Below, one piece after another: positions 1 to 9,101 of a DNA stretch of 64,000 nucleotides. A model generated the notes under the pieces. It was not told where the DNA came from, did no database searches, and saw nothing but the letters and a program-made list of their open reading frames with translations. The stretch covers positions 1,201,785 through 1,265,784 of the forward strand of contig NZ_MPIN01000001.1 in assembly GCF_001887355.1 (NCBI RefSeq), read 5' to 3'. Position numbers and translations under genes: made by a program. This DNA comes from Cystobacter ferrugineus. Lineage in GTDB: Bacteria; Myxococcota; Myxococcia; Myxococcales; Myxococcaceae. Position 1 is the stretch's first letter. Every line of letters begins with the position of its first letter.

Positions 1-279
1 TCTCCATCGAATGCTGAGTCACAGCGCTCAACGGTCTGTCGCGGTGGGAGCCGAGCCGCCCGGCTGAGTCGGCTTCCGCGCGAGCAACGCTGGTAGCGTG
101 CTCCTCAATCCTCGCCCCGTGCTTCATGGAAGAGGAGCGTGGGCGGTCCGTGGATCGCACGCTGTAGCGCCTGCTGGGCGCCTCCAGCCAAGTCAGCGAA
201 GCAGGTGTCGAAGAACTCATTCTGGCACCTCGCTCTCTCCGAGTCATTCCCACGAGTCGTCAGGCACCGGCCCGGCCTG
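1..279. other. No recognisable gene downstream of gajB
   Basis: This left edge lies 3' of the minus-strand helicase gene. Short open frames cross it but none shows a recognisable motif, a convincing ribosome binding site, or the strong third-position GC bias of the resident genes. I also see no terminator hairpin with a T-run after the helicase stop. It may continue the AT-richer accessory segment to the left. Confidence 0.5.
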
Positions 280-2202
280 CTACGCCACGTGCTGCGGTTC
301 GATTCCCGCTGCTTTGAGTATGTCGTACAGAGGGTTTATAGCTTCCCGCTTCTGAATTTGAACGACGTTGTACGTTGGCCGCCGTTCACTGAACGTGAAG
401 ACTGCTCGCATCTTGGCCCGTGAAAGAGCAACGAAGAACCCGCACGTTTCCTCGTCCCGCTCGGCATTGAACCCTTTTAGTGCGGCATCCTCAAGCCCAA
501 TGAAAATGACGGTATGGTACTCAAGCCCTTTGCTTTTATGCATTGTCATGATCGGGATGGCGCCGACGCCCTCAAGGTCGTCCAGTGCATCAGAGAGACG
601 CAGCCGAGCGAACCTAGAAGCGAGCTCCTGGGCGATGTCCCTCCGGGTCTTAGCAAAAAAATCACCTTGTGCGTATTGCTGAAATTCCGCTTTGAATTCG
701 TCTGTACCAAAGAAGCCGATGATCTCATCGAGCAGAGTCTCAATCATGCAAGGGTCCGTAGGGAGATTGACCAGCTTCGTTCTTAGATCAACAACGAATT
801 GTGAGAATTTGCGCGACATGCGGCGCTCAAAACGTTCACCAAGCTCGCCCTGCAGTTGCGCCAGAAGATCGACTATCGCCCCCCAACTTTGCGGTGCGTG
901 GTTCGATGCCGCCAAGCGGAGCATATGGACGACATAGATCGTCAGCGGTTCCGCGACAAGATCTTGTAGGCTGTTCTCGACTCGGGAGTTGATGTTGGCT
1001 TTTAACAACTCTGCTTGCAGGAGCTTCGCGTAGTGCTCGGGGCGTTGCCGTGTGAGGATGCACACGTCACGAGGAGAGAGGGCATCCTGCTTTATCCACC
1101 TCTTAATCATCTTGGCGAGTTCCCTGGCCTCAACCTCGTAGTTCGTAAAGATGAGAGACAAACATTCGCCGTCCGGTTTGCCGTCCGCAATATACATTGC
1201 GGCTTGCGCTGCTGGAGCGTTCGGATCGATGGCCGCAGCTACGAACGACTGCACCCTAACTAACTCAGGCGCTGAGCGATAATTAAACAACAAATGCGTT
1301 CGTTTGGAGGCGAAATCCTGTTCAAAACGATCAAAAATCCCGTCGAGCGCGCCAGCCCACTTGTTTACTCTCTGTTTGTTGTCGCCGACCGCAGTAACGA
1401 CGGTCGTGGTTCCACGAAAGGCAGTTACGGCAAGGTCATAGTGGATCGAGCTTGTGTCTTGAAATTCGTCGAGGAAAACATACGCATATGCCGCTCGTAG
1501 CGCCGCCAGGATTTTTGGGTTCCGGCGGAGTATCAGCTCGGCGAGCCGCCCAATCATGTGGAAGTTCATTTCAGACCGCAAGTCGCCCTTTAGCATGTAC
1601 CGCCAGAGTTCCGCCGCAGCCCGCTCAATCGGGGGGCGCCCCTCCAATCGATCGAGAGAGAGTCGCTGACCGACAAAAGGCCCTTCATAAAACTGTATGC
1701 CGTTGATTCGCGCGCGGACTGCCGGGGATAGGGTACTGCCCTGTGTCGGAAGTGATTGGTTGATCCAGTCACTTGCTGCCCACTTAGTCAGCTCGAAATT
1801 GATCTTGTAATCACGAGTGGGGCGAAACTGGTCTGGCAGCGCTTGTCCAAAACGGTCAACCAAATTCTTCGCGAACGCGTCGAAGGTGTAGGAGTGGAAT
1901 CGCGAAGCTAAGTCGCTGCCGCACCGGAGCTTGACTCGGTCGGATAGGTTGCGTGCTGCATCACGTTTGAAGCTAATCGCTAAGATACGCCTCGGAAACG
2001 GGCACCGGCCAGTCTGCAGCAGGAAACAGGCCCGCTGCGCGAGGAGTTCCGTTTTGCCAGCACCGGGGCCGGCGACAACAAGCATGTTTTGCCTCGAATG
2101 CACTACGTCGAGGGCTGCAGGTTCGAGCGAGGGCACCCCAATAGGTGTCCACTCACTTGGTCGCACATTACCCCGCATCTGCCTCGTCCTCCGCAGCGAC
2201 AT
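280..2202 (-). CDS. gajB: UvrD/Rep-like helicase, GajB-like Gabija component
   Basis: Superfamily 1 helicase of about 640 residues, second gene of a Gabija-type pair. Visible motifs in order: Walker A VAGPGAGKT near residue 43; motif II LDEFQD near 245; motif III-like GDNKQ followed by WAGA; motif IV NYRSAPE; motif V TMHKSKGLEY; and motif VI VALSRAK near the C-terminus. In known Gabija systems GajB senses or unwinds DNA ends and activates the GajA nuclease; that role here is inference. The reading frame overlaps the end of the nuclease gene by 35 bp; an internal ATG at 2178 would reduce this to 11 bp, and either could be the start. Codon use is clearly AT-richer than the 70% GC surroundings, which suggests horizontal acquisition. 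It is longer than the roughly 500-residue type GajB. A generic UvrD-like helicase of another defence type is the main alternative. Confidence 0.78.
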   Translation of the reverse strand: MSLRRTRQMRGNVRPSEWTPIGVPSLEPAALDVVHSRQNMLVVAGPGAGKTELLAQRACFLLQTGRCPFPRRILAISFKRDAARNLSDRVKLRCGSDLASRFHSYTFDAFAKNLVDRFGQALPDQFRPTRDYKINFELTKWAASDWINQSLPTQGSTLSPAVRARINGIQFYEGPFVGQRLSLDRLEGRPPIERAAAELWRYMLKGDLRSEMNFHMIGRLAELILRRNPKILAALRAAYAYVFLDEFQDTSSIHYDLAVTAFRGTTTVVTAVGDNKQRVNKWAGALDGIFDRFEQDFASKRTHLLFNYRSAPELVRVQSFVAAAIDPNAPAAQAAMYIADGKPDGECLSLIFTNYEVEARELAKMIKRWIKQDALSPRDVCILTRQRPEHYAKLLQAELLKANINSRVENSLQDLVAEPLTIYVVHMLRLAASNHAPQSWGAIVDLLAQLQGELGERFERRMSRKFSQFVVDLRTKLVNLPTDPCMIETLLDEIIGFFGTDEFKAEFQQYAQGDFFAKTRRDIAQELASRFARLRLSDALDDLEGVGAIPIMTMHKSKGLEYHTVIFIGLEDAALKGFNAERDEETCGFFVALSRAKMRAVFTFSERRPTYNVVQIQKREAINPLYDILKAAGIEPQHVA

Positions 2203-4249
2203 CGAGTTGCTGCTTCATTCGCTCAACGAGTCGCTTGAGAGCATTGGGCGCCGATGCGACAAGCTCTTCCGGCGAGAGATCGGCAAGGGCCATCATGTGA
2301 GAGACGGGTTTGCCTCGATTGAGGAAGAGGTATCGGTACCAGAAGAAGAGTCGAAGTTCGTCGGCGCTATACTGCTTGCCACCACTGTGTTTATCTTTGA
2401 GCACTGCCGATAACACCGAAGCCAAAGCATCTTCATACTCTTTTTGGTCTTTCGGGATGCTTGGGCCTCTCTTCGCGTTTTTCATGTACGCCGCCTTGAA
2501 GCTAGTGAGCATCATGAAGTCGAGGTCGAGGGGCGAAGAAAAGAACACGTTATGGCCCTCCAAACTCGGCAACCAAGTATCAATCGTGCTGCGATCGACT
2601 TCCCACTCGTGCATCCCCGCAAGTTCATCATCAGAGAGCACGCTCCCATCTTCTGCCATGAGGAGGTCATCGCGGGTGATGCCACATTCAAGCAGTTGCT
2701 CATAAGCGTACTTCACGCGACCCCATCCGCCGCCTGAGCGCTCCAGATCTAGATCAAGCAGCGTGATATGCGGAATCTCTAGATCGCTGAGTAGCTTCCA
2801 AAAATGGTTCACGTGTCGACCGGCCAGCGGGACAATGGAAACAAAGCTGGGATCGATAGGCAGGCCCATAGCCTCGGCAAGCCTGGGTAGCACGATCTCT
2901 TCGCTATCACCTTCGCCGAGCACGACGAGGCGAGCGAAGTATAGTTCTGGGTGGGCACGTACAGCCAATCGGACGTACGTGCTCGCTGCGTCCGCCTCGC
3001 TTGGAAGTGTCACCTCTCGTACGAGCGTCGTTCCTTTCGTAGAGTCCAGTCGGAGATAACGTACTTCTTCCGGCTCAACTCGGGAGAGAATTGAGGCCGA
3101 ATGGCTTGTCAGCAAAGCTTGTCCGTATGGGGAGACAGCCATTTTCCGCAGGAGAGTAATAATGCGTCCGAGATAGTGCGGCGCGAGATGGTTCTCAGGC
3201 TCCTCAATCGCGAACACCATGAGGACTGGAGGGTCAAGCTCATTTCGAATGAACGGGCTGACTTTCGCATTTTCGTCCTCATCGTCGGATTCGGGTTTTG
3301 CTTCGATAGCGGTACCAAAGATCTCAAACGCTGCACTGATGATGGCAAGATAAAGAAGCGACTTCAAACCGTCGCTTAGACGCTCGACAGGATACTCGCC
3401 GCCCGCAGGACCAGGCGAAAAGATCGCTTCGACACGTTTCAGCAGTTCGTCGAACCGCTTAGCGGTAGGTCGGATTGAGACGTCGCCATAAAACCTGCCG
3501 GGGTGCAGTGCGTCCCAACTCGTCTGCAATGCCTTTTGCAGTGTCGCAACTCCATCCACCTTGCTGAACTGATCGATGACCTGATTGGAACTCTCCTCAA
3601 CCTGCTCCTTCACTTGCTCCGGCCAACGCACCGCTTGCAAGATGTGATGGAGGAGCGAGCCCGAAACTTGCCGGATTTGCCTGACTGGATCACGGGCTGC
3701 CGGCACATAGAGAACCTGTATGCGTGATCGGTCGGCAGCTCGGACTGGCTGCTTATCAGCATCCTTCGGCTCGTCACTTGATGTGGTGAGCCAAACGAGT
3801 GATTGCTCTACCTCTCCCTCGGGCAAGGCGCTCGGCGTCCACGTTGCCTCCAAGCGGACCCTGCAATACGGTGAAGCGCCTTCCTCGCGGACGGCCATCT
3901 GTGCAAAACAATCCGCTACTGCCGTTCCGAGATTCGCGGCCTCGGCGCCCTCGTTGTCGCCGCCTACGCCGTCAGCGACATCAAGCTCCGGAAAGTCTAG
4001 CCGTACTTCAATCGAGAGAGCTGTCTCGCCCACCTCATCAAGGGTCTTACCGAGTGGAACGTGGAAGTCCTCGCGGGTCACGGTCCGGTCTGTGCTGCTG
4101 ATGCCAAAGAGGCGAGACAACGCCTCAAGCACCGACGACTTGCCACACCCGTTTGTTCCGACGAACGCGGTCAGAGCGGATAGTGAGATAGTGACTGCCT
4201 CGGGACCGAAGCATCGAAAATTCTTTAGCTTAACTGACGTAATCCTCAT
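2168..4249 (-). CDS. gajA: OLD-family ATP-dependent nuclease, GajA-like Gabija component
   Basis: A 693-residue protein with an N-terminal ABC-type ATPase and C-terminal TOPRIM nuclease domain, the architecture of OLD nucleases and of GajA. The N-terminus is the SMC/RecF-like start MRITSVKLKNFRCFG. Walker A GTNGCGKSS is at 31-39, the signature region LSDGLKSL at about 291-298, Walker B/catalytic acidic stretch FAIEEPENHL at about 346-355, and the H-loop TSHSAS at about 381-386. TOPRIM begins with LVVLGEGDSEE (acidic residues 446-451) and continues with LLDLDLERS near 497-505, the DxD-type metal site. In the family this nuclease is held inactive by nucleotides and cuts or nicks phage DNA when they are depleted. 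It is first in the two-gene unit and overlaps the helicase. It is somewhat longer than the type GajA (about 580 residues). Solid as OLD/TOPRIM; the Gabija assignment rests on the paired helicase. Confidence 0.82.
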   Translation of the reverse strand: MRITSVKLKNFRCFGPEAVTISLSALTAFVGTNGCGKSSVLEALSRLFGISSTDRTVTREDFHVPLGKTLDEVGETALSIEVRLDFPELDVADGVGGDNEGAEAANLGTAVADCFAQMAVREEGASPYCRVRLEATWTPSALPEGEVEQSLVWLTTSSDEPKDADKQPVRAADRSRIQVLYVPAARDPVRQIRQVSGSLLHHILQAVRWPEQVKEQVEESSNQVIDQFSKVDGVATLQKALQTSWDALHPGRFYGDVSIRPTAKRFDELLKRVEAIFSPGPAGGEYPVERLSDGLKSLLYLAIISAAFEIFGTAIEAKPESDDEDENAKVSPFIRNELDPPVLMVFAIEEPENHLAPHYLGRIITLLRKMAVSPYGQALLTSHSASILSRVEPEEVRYLRLDSTKGTTLVREVTLPSEADAASTYVRLAVRAHPELYFARLVVLGEGDSEEIVLPRLAEAMGLPIDPSFVSIVPLAGRHVNHFWKLLSDLEIPHITLLDLDLERSGGGWGRVKYAYEQLLECGITRDDLLMAEDGSVLSDDELAGMHEWEVDRSTIDTWLPSLEGHNVFFSSPLDLDFMMLTSFKAAYMKNAKRGPSIPKDQKEYEDALASVLSAVLKDKHSGGKQYSADELRLFFWYRYLFLNRGKPVSHMMALADLSPEELVASAPNALKRLVERMKQQLDVAAEDEADAG

Positions 4250-4562
4250 CCCGTACCTCGACCTGCCTTACGCATAAAACGTTGATAAAATCGCCCTGAG
4301 CCGACGTGCGCTGGTAGAGGTTCTAGTTGAAGCCGGTCCAACGTGCCACTCTCCCAATCGGGGGTAGAGCCGAAGCTGTAAGAGGTGAGCCCCGCCCCTG
4401 AGGCAGCAGCGAAGGCGGAAGCGAAGAAGGAGCGGACGGCGCGACTGTCTTGGGCCGGGCTGCTGCGCAGGACGGAAAGCGCTGGGCGTGTTGGGCCTGC
4501 GTGCGGTATGGAGGAAGGCGTCGAGTGCTGGTGTACCTGAGGGCACCCGACGGGAAGAGGTC
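4250..4562. other. Intergenic stretch between gajA and the Imm11 remnant
   Basis: No gene is supported here. The stretch just upstream of gajA is AT-richer on the minus strand and probably carries its promoter, but I cannot assign convincing -35 and -10 boxes. Further right the sequence is GC-rich without recognisable coding content and may contain eroded 5' sequence of the neighbouring immunity-gene remnant. Confidence 0.45.
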
Positions 4563-4766
4563 AATCACTGGTCGCCCGAAGACGGAGTTCCAGAGAAGAT
4601 TGGGCGATACTTTTCCGTGTACGGCTTGAGAATCGCTCCCCCACAGGTCGGAGGCGCCCGGATCTTCAGTCCCTGGGGATGGGAGATTGCCCTCGTTGTC
4701 TCGGAAAACATCAAGGAGGCGATGCAACGACTGGGCGTGACGGGTACCCGGTTCGAGGAGGTTTGA
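4488..4766 (+). pseudogene. 3' remnant of an Imm11-family immunity gene
   Basis: The open frame from 4488 encodes 92 residues, of which the last 60 or so resemble the conserved C-terminal end of the myxobacterial Imm11-type immunity family: YGLRIAPPQVGGARIFSPW, then GWEIALVVSENIKEAM and the terminal TGTRFEEV. Intact members are typically about 200 residues, so the N-terminal half is missing. The first 25 residues read as unrelated sequence and no good ribosome binding site precedes the ATG. I therefore read it as a truncated, probably non-functional orphan of a toxin/immunity locus. It lies between the Gabija-type pair and the conserved acetyltransferase genes, consistent with a site of repeated insertion and decay. 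The family assignment is from memory of the motif pattern. Confidence 0.6.
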
Positions 4767-4808
4767 ATCACCAGCCCCCCCTATCTCGCTTGCCTCTGCC
4801 AGCAGCGC

Positions 4809-6233
4809 TCAGAACTGGAAGTAGACGTAGGGGCGTGTCTCGACGGACGCCAGGTGGCGTACGCCCAGGCCCACCGCCACCAGCACCACCGCGCGCACCG
4901 GCACCGGCATCCGCACGAACAGCGCTCCCGCCTGGTGGAACAGCCGCAGGGGCGTCACGTGGCTCACCGCCGCCACCGCCAGCATCACCCACACGAGCGT
5001 GCTCACGTTGGCCAAGCCCATGCTCCCCTCCATCAGCCGCAGGTACATCTCCCCCGCGTGCTCGAGCGTGGGCGAGCGGAAGACGACGCGCGTGAGCACC
5101 ACCACCAGGAATGTGGCCAGCATGCCGAAGCCCGCGCGCACCATCGCCACCGGCCCTTCCTTCGGCGGCTTGCCCGTCACCCACCACCACACCCGGATGA
5201 GGCACTCCATCGCCCCGTGCGCCAGGCCCCAGATGGCGAAGCGCCAGTCCGCCCCGTGCCACAGGCCCCCCAGCCCCATCACCACCATGAGGTTGAAGAG
5301 CGCCCGCGGCTTGGACACCCGGTTGCCGCCCATCGGCCGGTACAGGTAGTCGCGCAGCCACGTGGACAGGCTGATGTGCCAGCGGCTCCAGAACTCGAAC
5401 AGGTTCGTCGCCAGGTACGGCCGGTTGAAGTTCTCCTCGAACTTGAAGCCGAAGAGCGCCGCCGTTCCAATCGCGATGTCCGAGTACGCCGAGAAGTCGA
5501 AATACAGCTCGAAGCTGTAGGCCACCGCCGCCACGAAGCACTCGGCCGAGGTGTATGCGTCCGGCGTGGCGAACACCGGGTCCACCAGCCCACTGCCCAG
5601 CACGTCCGCGATGACCAGCTTCTTGGCCAGTCCCACCGCGATCCGGTACAGCCCCTGGCCCCCTTGCTCCGCCGTCAGCGAGGGCACGTCGTCGAAGCGC
5701 TCGATGAGGTGCGAGGCGCGCACGATGGGCCCCGCCACCAGGTGCGGGAAGAAGAGCAGGTAGAGCAGGTGCTCGAAGTACGTGCGCTCCTTCTCAATCT
5801 CGCCCCGGTAGTGGTCGATGACGTAGCTGAGCGCCTGGAAGGTGAAGAAGGACAACCCCACCGGCAACAGCAGCCCGAAGGGCTCGGCGCGCACCTCCAG
5901 GCCCAGCGGCGCGAGCAACACCCGCGCGCTCTCGCGGAACAGGTCCGCGTACTTGAAGGCGCACAGCACCCCGAGCGTGCTGACGACGGACAGCGTGAGC
6001 AGCGCGCGGCGCGCTCCCTGGGACTCGAAGCGCCGGAAGCCCTTGATGCACAGGTGGTTGATGGCCGTGGCCCCCGCGAACAGGAGGATCGGCCACGGCG
6101 TCCACATGGAATAGAAGAGGACGCTCGCCCCCATCAACACGCCCAGCCGCGCCCACTTGTGGCGGTGCACCGACCAGTACAGGGCGAAGGTGGCGGTGAG
6201 GAAGAAGAGGAACTGGAGGCTGTGGAAGTACAC
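4809..6233 (-). CDS. MBOAT-family membrane-bound O-acyltransferase (AlgI/DltB-like)
   Basis: A 474-residue polytopic inner-membrane protein with a GTG start. It carries the MBOAT hallmarks: FWSRWHISLSTWLRDYLYRP near residues 281-300, GLGGLWHGADW with the catalytic-type His at 326, and a second His in LAHG near 339. Family members move an acyl (usually acetyl) group across the inner membrane for transfer to alginate, peptidoglycan, teichoic acid or exopolysaccharide. The start lies one base past the stop of the upstream SGNH gene, so the two are almost certainly co-translated. That matches the known AlgI plus AlgJ/AlgX or PatA plus PatB pairing, in which MBOAT supplies acetyl groups and the SGNH protein transfers them. 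The acceptor cannot be named; nearby mannose-activation genes make a mannose-containing polysaccharide one possibility. Confidence 0.92.
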   Translation of the reverse strand: MYFHSLQFLFFLTATFALYWSVHRHKWARLGVLMGASVLFYSMWTPWPILLFAGATAINHLCIKGFRRFESQGARRALLTLSVVSTLGVLCAFKYADLFRESARVLLAPLGLEVRAEPFGLLLPVGLSFFTFQALSYVIDHYRGEIEKERTYFEHLLYLLFFPHLVAGPIVRASHLIERFDDVPSLTAEQGGQGLYRIAVGLAKKLVIADVLGSGLVDPVFATPDAYTSAECFVAAVAYSFELYFDFSAYSDIAIGTAALFGFKFEENFNRPYLATNLFEFWSRWHISLSTWLRDYLYRPMGGNRVSKPRALFNLMVVMGLGGLWHGADWRFAIWGLAHGAMECLIRVWWWVTGKPPKEGPVAMVRAGFGMLATFLVVVLTRVVFRSPTLEHAGEMYLRLMEGSMGLANVSTLVWVMLAVAAVSHVTPLRLFHQAGALFVRMPVPVRAVVLVAVGLGVRHLASVETRPYVYFQF

Positions 6234-6234
6234 G

Positions 6235-8994
6235 TCAGCGGCCCTCCACGGCGAGCGCCGGAGGCTGGGCCTTGAAGGACTCGTAGGCCGCGAGCAGATC
6301 GTTCAGGAACAGGCCCGCGAGCTTCTCCTCGCCCTCGGGCGTCAGGTGGCTTCCGTCCGTGTGGCCCAGGCCCTCGGCCTGCCAGCGCGCCATGCCACCC
6401 TTGCCCATGGCGGCCCGCGCGGACCAGTACGCGCAGCCCTGCTCGCGCGCCACCTCGGGCAGCACCGTCACCACCGTGGCCAGCCCCGGCGCGTCCTCCC
6501 ACGTCCCGTCCGGCTTCAGCTCCTGCCGGTCGGGAGTGCCGAGCACGAGGCACTCCGCCCCGCCCGCGTCCTTCTTGAGCCGGGCGATGAGCGCTCCGTA
6601 GTCCGCGCGCAGCGCCTGCGCATCCAGGTCCTTGCGCGCGCTCTCGTTCTGGCCATACGCGAAGACGAGCAGGCGCGGCTGACGCGAGGAGAGCTGCGCG
6701 GCGAGCGCCTGGGGCTCGAGGCCCGCCAGGGTGGCGGCGGTGGCCTCCGGCAGCTCCACGGCCTCATAGCCGATGCCCGGCTGCTCCAGGTCCAGCGCCG
6801 CGCCCAGCACGGTGAGGCTTCCCCCGCCCGTGTTGCGCGCCACCACCTCGTGCGCGGGGCCGGTCACGGGGAAGGAGCGCACGCGCACCGTGGGCGTGGT
6901 GAAGGGCTCGGGCGGCGGTGGCTCGGGAGGCACGGCGGCTCCATCCACCGTCACCTCCAGGCTACCCGCACCGGGCCCATCCAGCGTGTACAGCGACAAG
7001 CGCGCGGGCGGCGTGGCGGCCGCGGGGCAGCCCTCGCAGAAGCGGATGCGCGAGGCCGCCTGGGGCGCTCCCACCGCGCGCACGCCCCCGAGGCCAAAGG
7101 CCTGTCCGGGCGCCGCGGCCTTCACCGCGTCCTCCATCGTCCAGTCACCCGTCAGCTCGCGCGTCACGCCCACGGCGGCGAGCCCCTCCGAGGCCGAGCC
7201 CGCGGAGATGAAGCCCCGGCCCGCGTCGCCGAAGCGCTTCGTCAGCGCGCCGCGCACGGCCTCCGTGAAGGGCCGTGTGTCCGTGGGCGAGGCGCCGAAC
7301 TGGAGGATGCCCACGCGCGAGCCCTCGCCCTTCTCCAGCGCGAGCAGGTGCTTGAAGGTGGCCGGGAGGGCCTTGTCCGCGTGCTGGAGTCCGGGCGGGT
7401 CCACCAGGGCCACGCGGGGCGGGGCGCTCGCGGCATAGGCGCGCTGGATCGCCAGGTCGAAGAGGTGCCCGAGCAGGTTCGAGCCCTTGGCGCGTGGATG
7501 GATGAGGTCCTCGTTGAGCAGGCCCGCGGACAACCAGCGGATGGCGGAGCCCTCGTCGCCCATGGCGCCGAGCGCGTCCCAATAGGCACAGCCGCCGTCC
7601 CGGGCCACCTCGCGGAAGATGTCCGCCACGGCGCGCGAGCCCCGGCGCGGCACCAGCTCGCCGCCCATCGTGCGCACCGCCGCGTCGATGGGCGACCAGA
7701 CGAGGCACGCGGCGTCCGGCACGGAGTCGCGCACGCGCTTCACCAGTTGCTCGGCCTCCTGCTTGATCTCCTCGAGGTTCGTCCACTCGCGCGACAGGCG
7801 GAAGGCCTCGTTGCCGCCGAACATGAGCACCACCAGCGACGGCTTGCGCTGGCGCATCTGGGCGCGGAAGTAGGGCGGGTGCGTGCGCAGGAAGACGCCC
7901 GCGTAGGCGCCCGGCAACCCCAGGGTGTCGTACACCACGCCCGGGGTGCCGTTCTCCAGCGACACGCCATGCAGCTCCACCTTGCCGCGCGTCTTGAGCA
8001 TGAGCGTCCTGGCGCCCTCGGGCAGCTTCACCCGGGCCGAGGCGACCTCCGCCGGGCTCCAGCGCGTCTGCACGCGCTGCAGCGGCTTGCCATCCACGAA
8101 CACCTGCACGGAGCCGCCGCCGGGTTGGGCGAGGAAGAAGATCTCCGCGGTGCGCGCGTCCTCGACGGAGAAGCGCACGTCCTGGGCCCCCGCGTTGCCC
8201 GAGGCGAAGGCCACGCCCGTCATGGGCAGGCGATCCTTGGGCGGGGCGCGATCGATGATGCGGGTGAACTCCCAGCCCGCGGACGCCTGCCCCGCGCGCG
8301 TGCCCCGGCCCGAGCGCGTGGGGCGATCGATATAGAGGAAGCCCTTGCCCCCCGAGCCATGGCGCTCCTGCAGGCGCTCGCGCGCCACATCGGTGATGTG
8401 GTCGGACGCGATGAGCGAGTCACCCAGGTGCTCCACGCGCACGGGCACGGTGCGGCGGCCCTCGTCCAGCGCGCGCAGCGCCTGGAAGAAGGGGGCCAGT
8501 CCGCTCTCCTCGCACCCCGAGGGCCCCTGGCGCCGGCAGCCGGGCTCCAGGTCCACGTGCCGTGCCTCCATCTTCTCGCGCAGGGCCTCCAGGCGCAGGG
8601 CGCCCTCGCGCGCGGCGGTGCCCAGGCCCGACAGTCCCAGCGAGTCCGCCTCGGCCTGGGCCACGGGCGCCACGGGCGCCACGGGCTCGAGCGGGGTGCC
8701 CGCGTCGGTGCTCCCGGCCGAGGCCAGCTCGGGCTCGTCCTCCTCGGGGAGCACGGGCACCTCGGGGGTGTTGCGCTCCGCGTCGGGCTCCACGCCCACG
8801 GCCTTGCGCTTGGAGGCGGCGCTCGACGTGGTGACGAGCGCCACGAGCTGTGGCACCACCGGTCCCCGCGCGAGGCTGGGGATGGGACGCCAAGCCTCCG
8901 GCACCGGGGCGAGCGACAGCCCCACCGCGAGTGCCAGGGTAAGGGCGAGCGTCAACCCGACCGATGTGTGCTTGGACTCCAACGCGGGCGACAT
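6235..8994 (-). CDS. Tandem SGNH-fold protein, probable O-acetyltransferase partner of MBOAT
   Basis: About 919 residues, with an N-terminal membrane anchor (hydrophobic run at about 10-30 after ESKHTS) and two SGNH/GDSL-type domains. Domain 1 has block I EHLGDSLIASD (GDS near 191), GGN near 393 and the catalytic-type DLIHP near 496. Domain 2 has GASPTDT in place of GDS near 567, GQN near 781 and DGSHLT near 880. Domain 1 is therefore complete, whereas domain 2 has lost the Asp of block I but keeps the Ser, Asn and Asp-His elements. The region between about 60 and 130 is low-complexity and acidic. The ATG at 8994 is preferred over a start nine codons upstream because it places the charged N-terminus directly before the membrane segment. 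It is followed one base later by the MBOAT gene. Role by analogy: periplasmic transfer of acetyl groups onto a polysaccharide. Confidence 0.82.
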   Translation of the reverse strand: MSPALESKHTSVGLTLALTLALAVGLSLAPVPEAWRPIPSLARGPVVPQLVALVTTSSAASKRKAVGVEPDAERNTPEVPVLPEEDEPELASAGSTDAGTPLEPVAPVAPVAQAEADSLGLSGLGTAAREGALRLEALREKMEARHVDLEPGCRRQGPSGCEESGLAPFFQALRALDEGRRTVPVRVEHLGDSLIASDHITDVARERLQERHGSGGKGFLYIDRPTRSGRGTRAGQASAGWEFTRIIDRAPPKDRLPMTGVAFASGNAGAQDVRFSVEDARTAEIFFLAQPGGGSVQVFVDGKPLQRVQTRWSPAEVASARVKLPEGARTLMLKTRGKVELHGVSLENGTPGVVYDTLGLPGAYAGVFLRTHPPYFRAQMRQRKPSLVVLMFGGNEAFRLSREWTNLEEIKQEAEQLVKRVRDSVPDAACLVWSPIDAAVRTMGGELVPRRGSRAVADIFREVARDGGCAYWDALGAMGDEGSAIRWLSAGLLNEDLIHPRAKGSNLLGHLFDLAIQRAYAASAPPRVALVDPPGLQHADKALPATFKHLLALEKGEGSRVGILQFGASPTDTRPFTEAVRGALTKRFGDAGRGFISAGSASEGLAAVGVTRELTGDWTMEDAVKAAAPGQAFGLGGVRAVGAPQAASRIRFCEGCPAAATPPARLSLYTLDGPGAGSLEVTVDGAAVPPEPPPPEPFTTPTVRVRSFPVTGPAHEVVARNTGGGSLTVLGAALDLEQPGIGYEAVELPEATAATLAGLEPQALAAQLSSRQPRLLVFAYGQNESARKDLDAQALRADYGALIARLKKDAGGAECLVLGTPDRQELKPDGTWEDAPGLATVVTVLPEVAREQGCAYWSARAAMGKGGMARWQAEGLGHTDGSHLTPEGEEKLAGLFLNDLLAAYESFKAQPPALAVEGR

Positions 8995-9101
8995 GAGACT
9001 GGCTTTTGGCCCCCGGGTCAAAACTCCTGCCCGAACTCGTTGGGTAACCGGACAGTCGAGGCCCTGGCGGGCGGCGGGCGAGGCGCTATCTTGCGCCGCT
9101 C

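Noticed and set aside
290-315. GGTTCGATTCCCGC motif resembling a tRNA T-arm and possible attachment site
   Set aside because: The stem fails after two pairs, there is no acceptor or anticodon structure, and the stretch is coding sequence at the helicase C-terminus.
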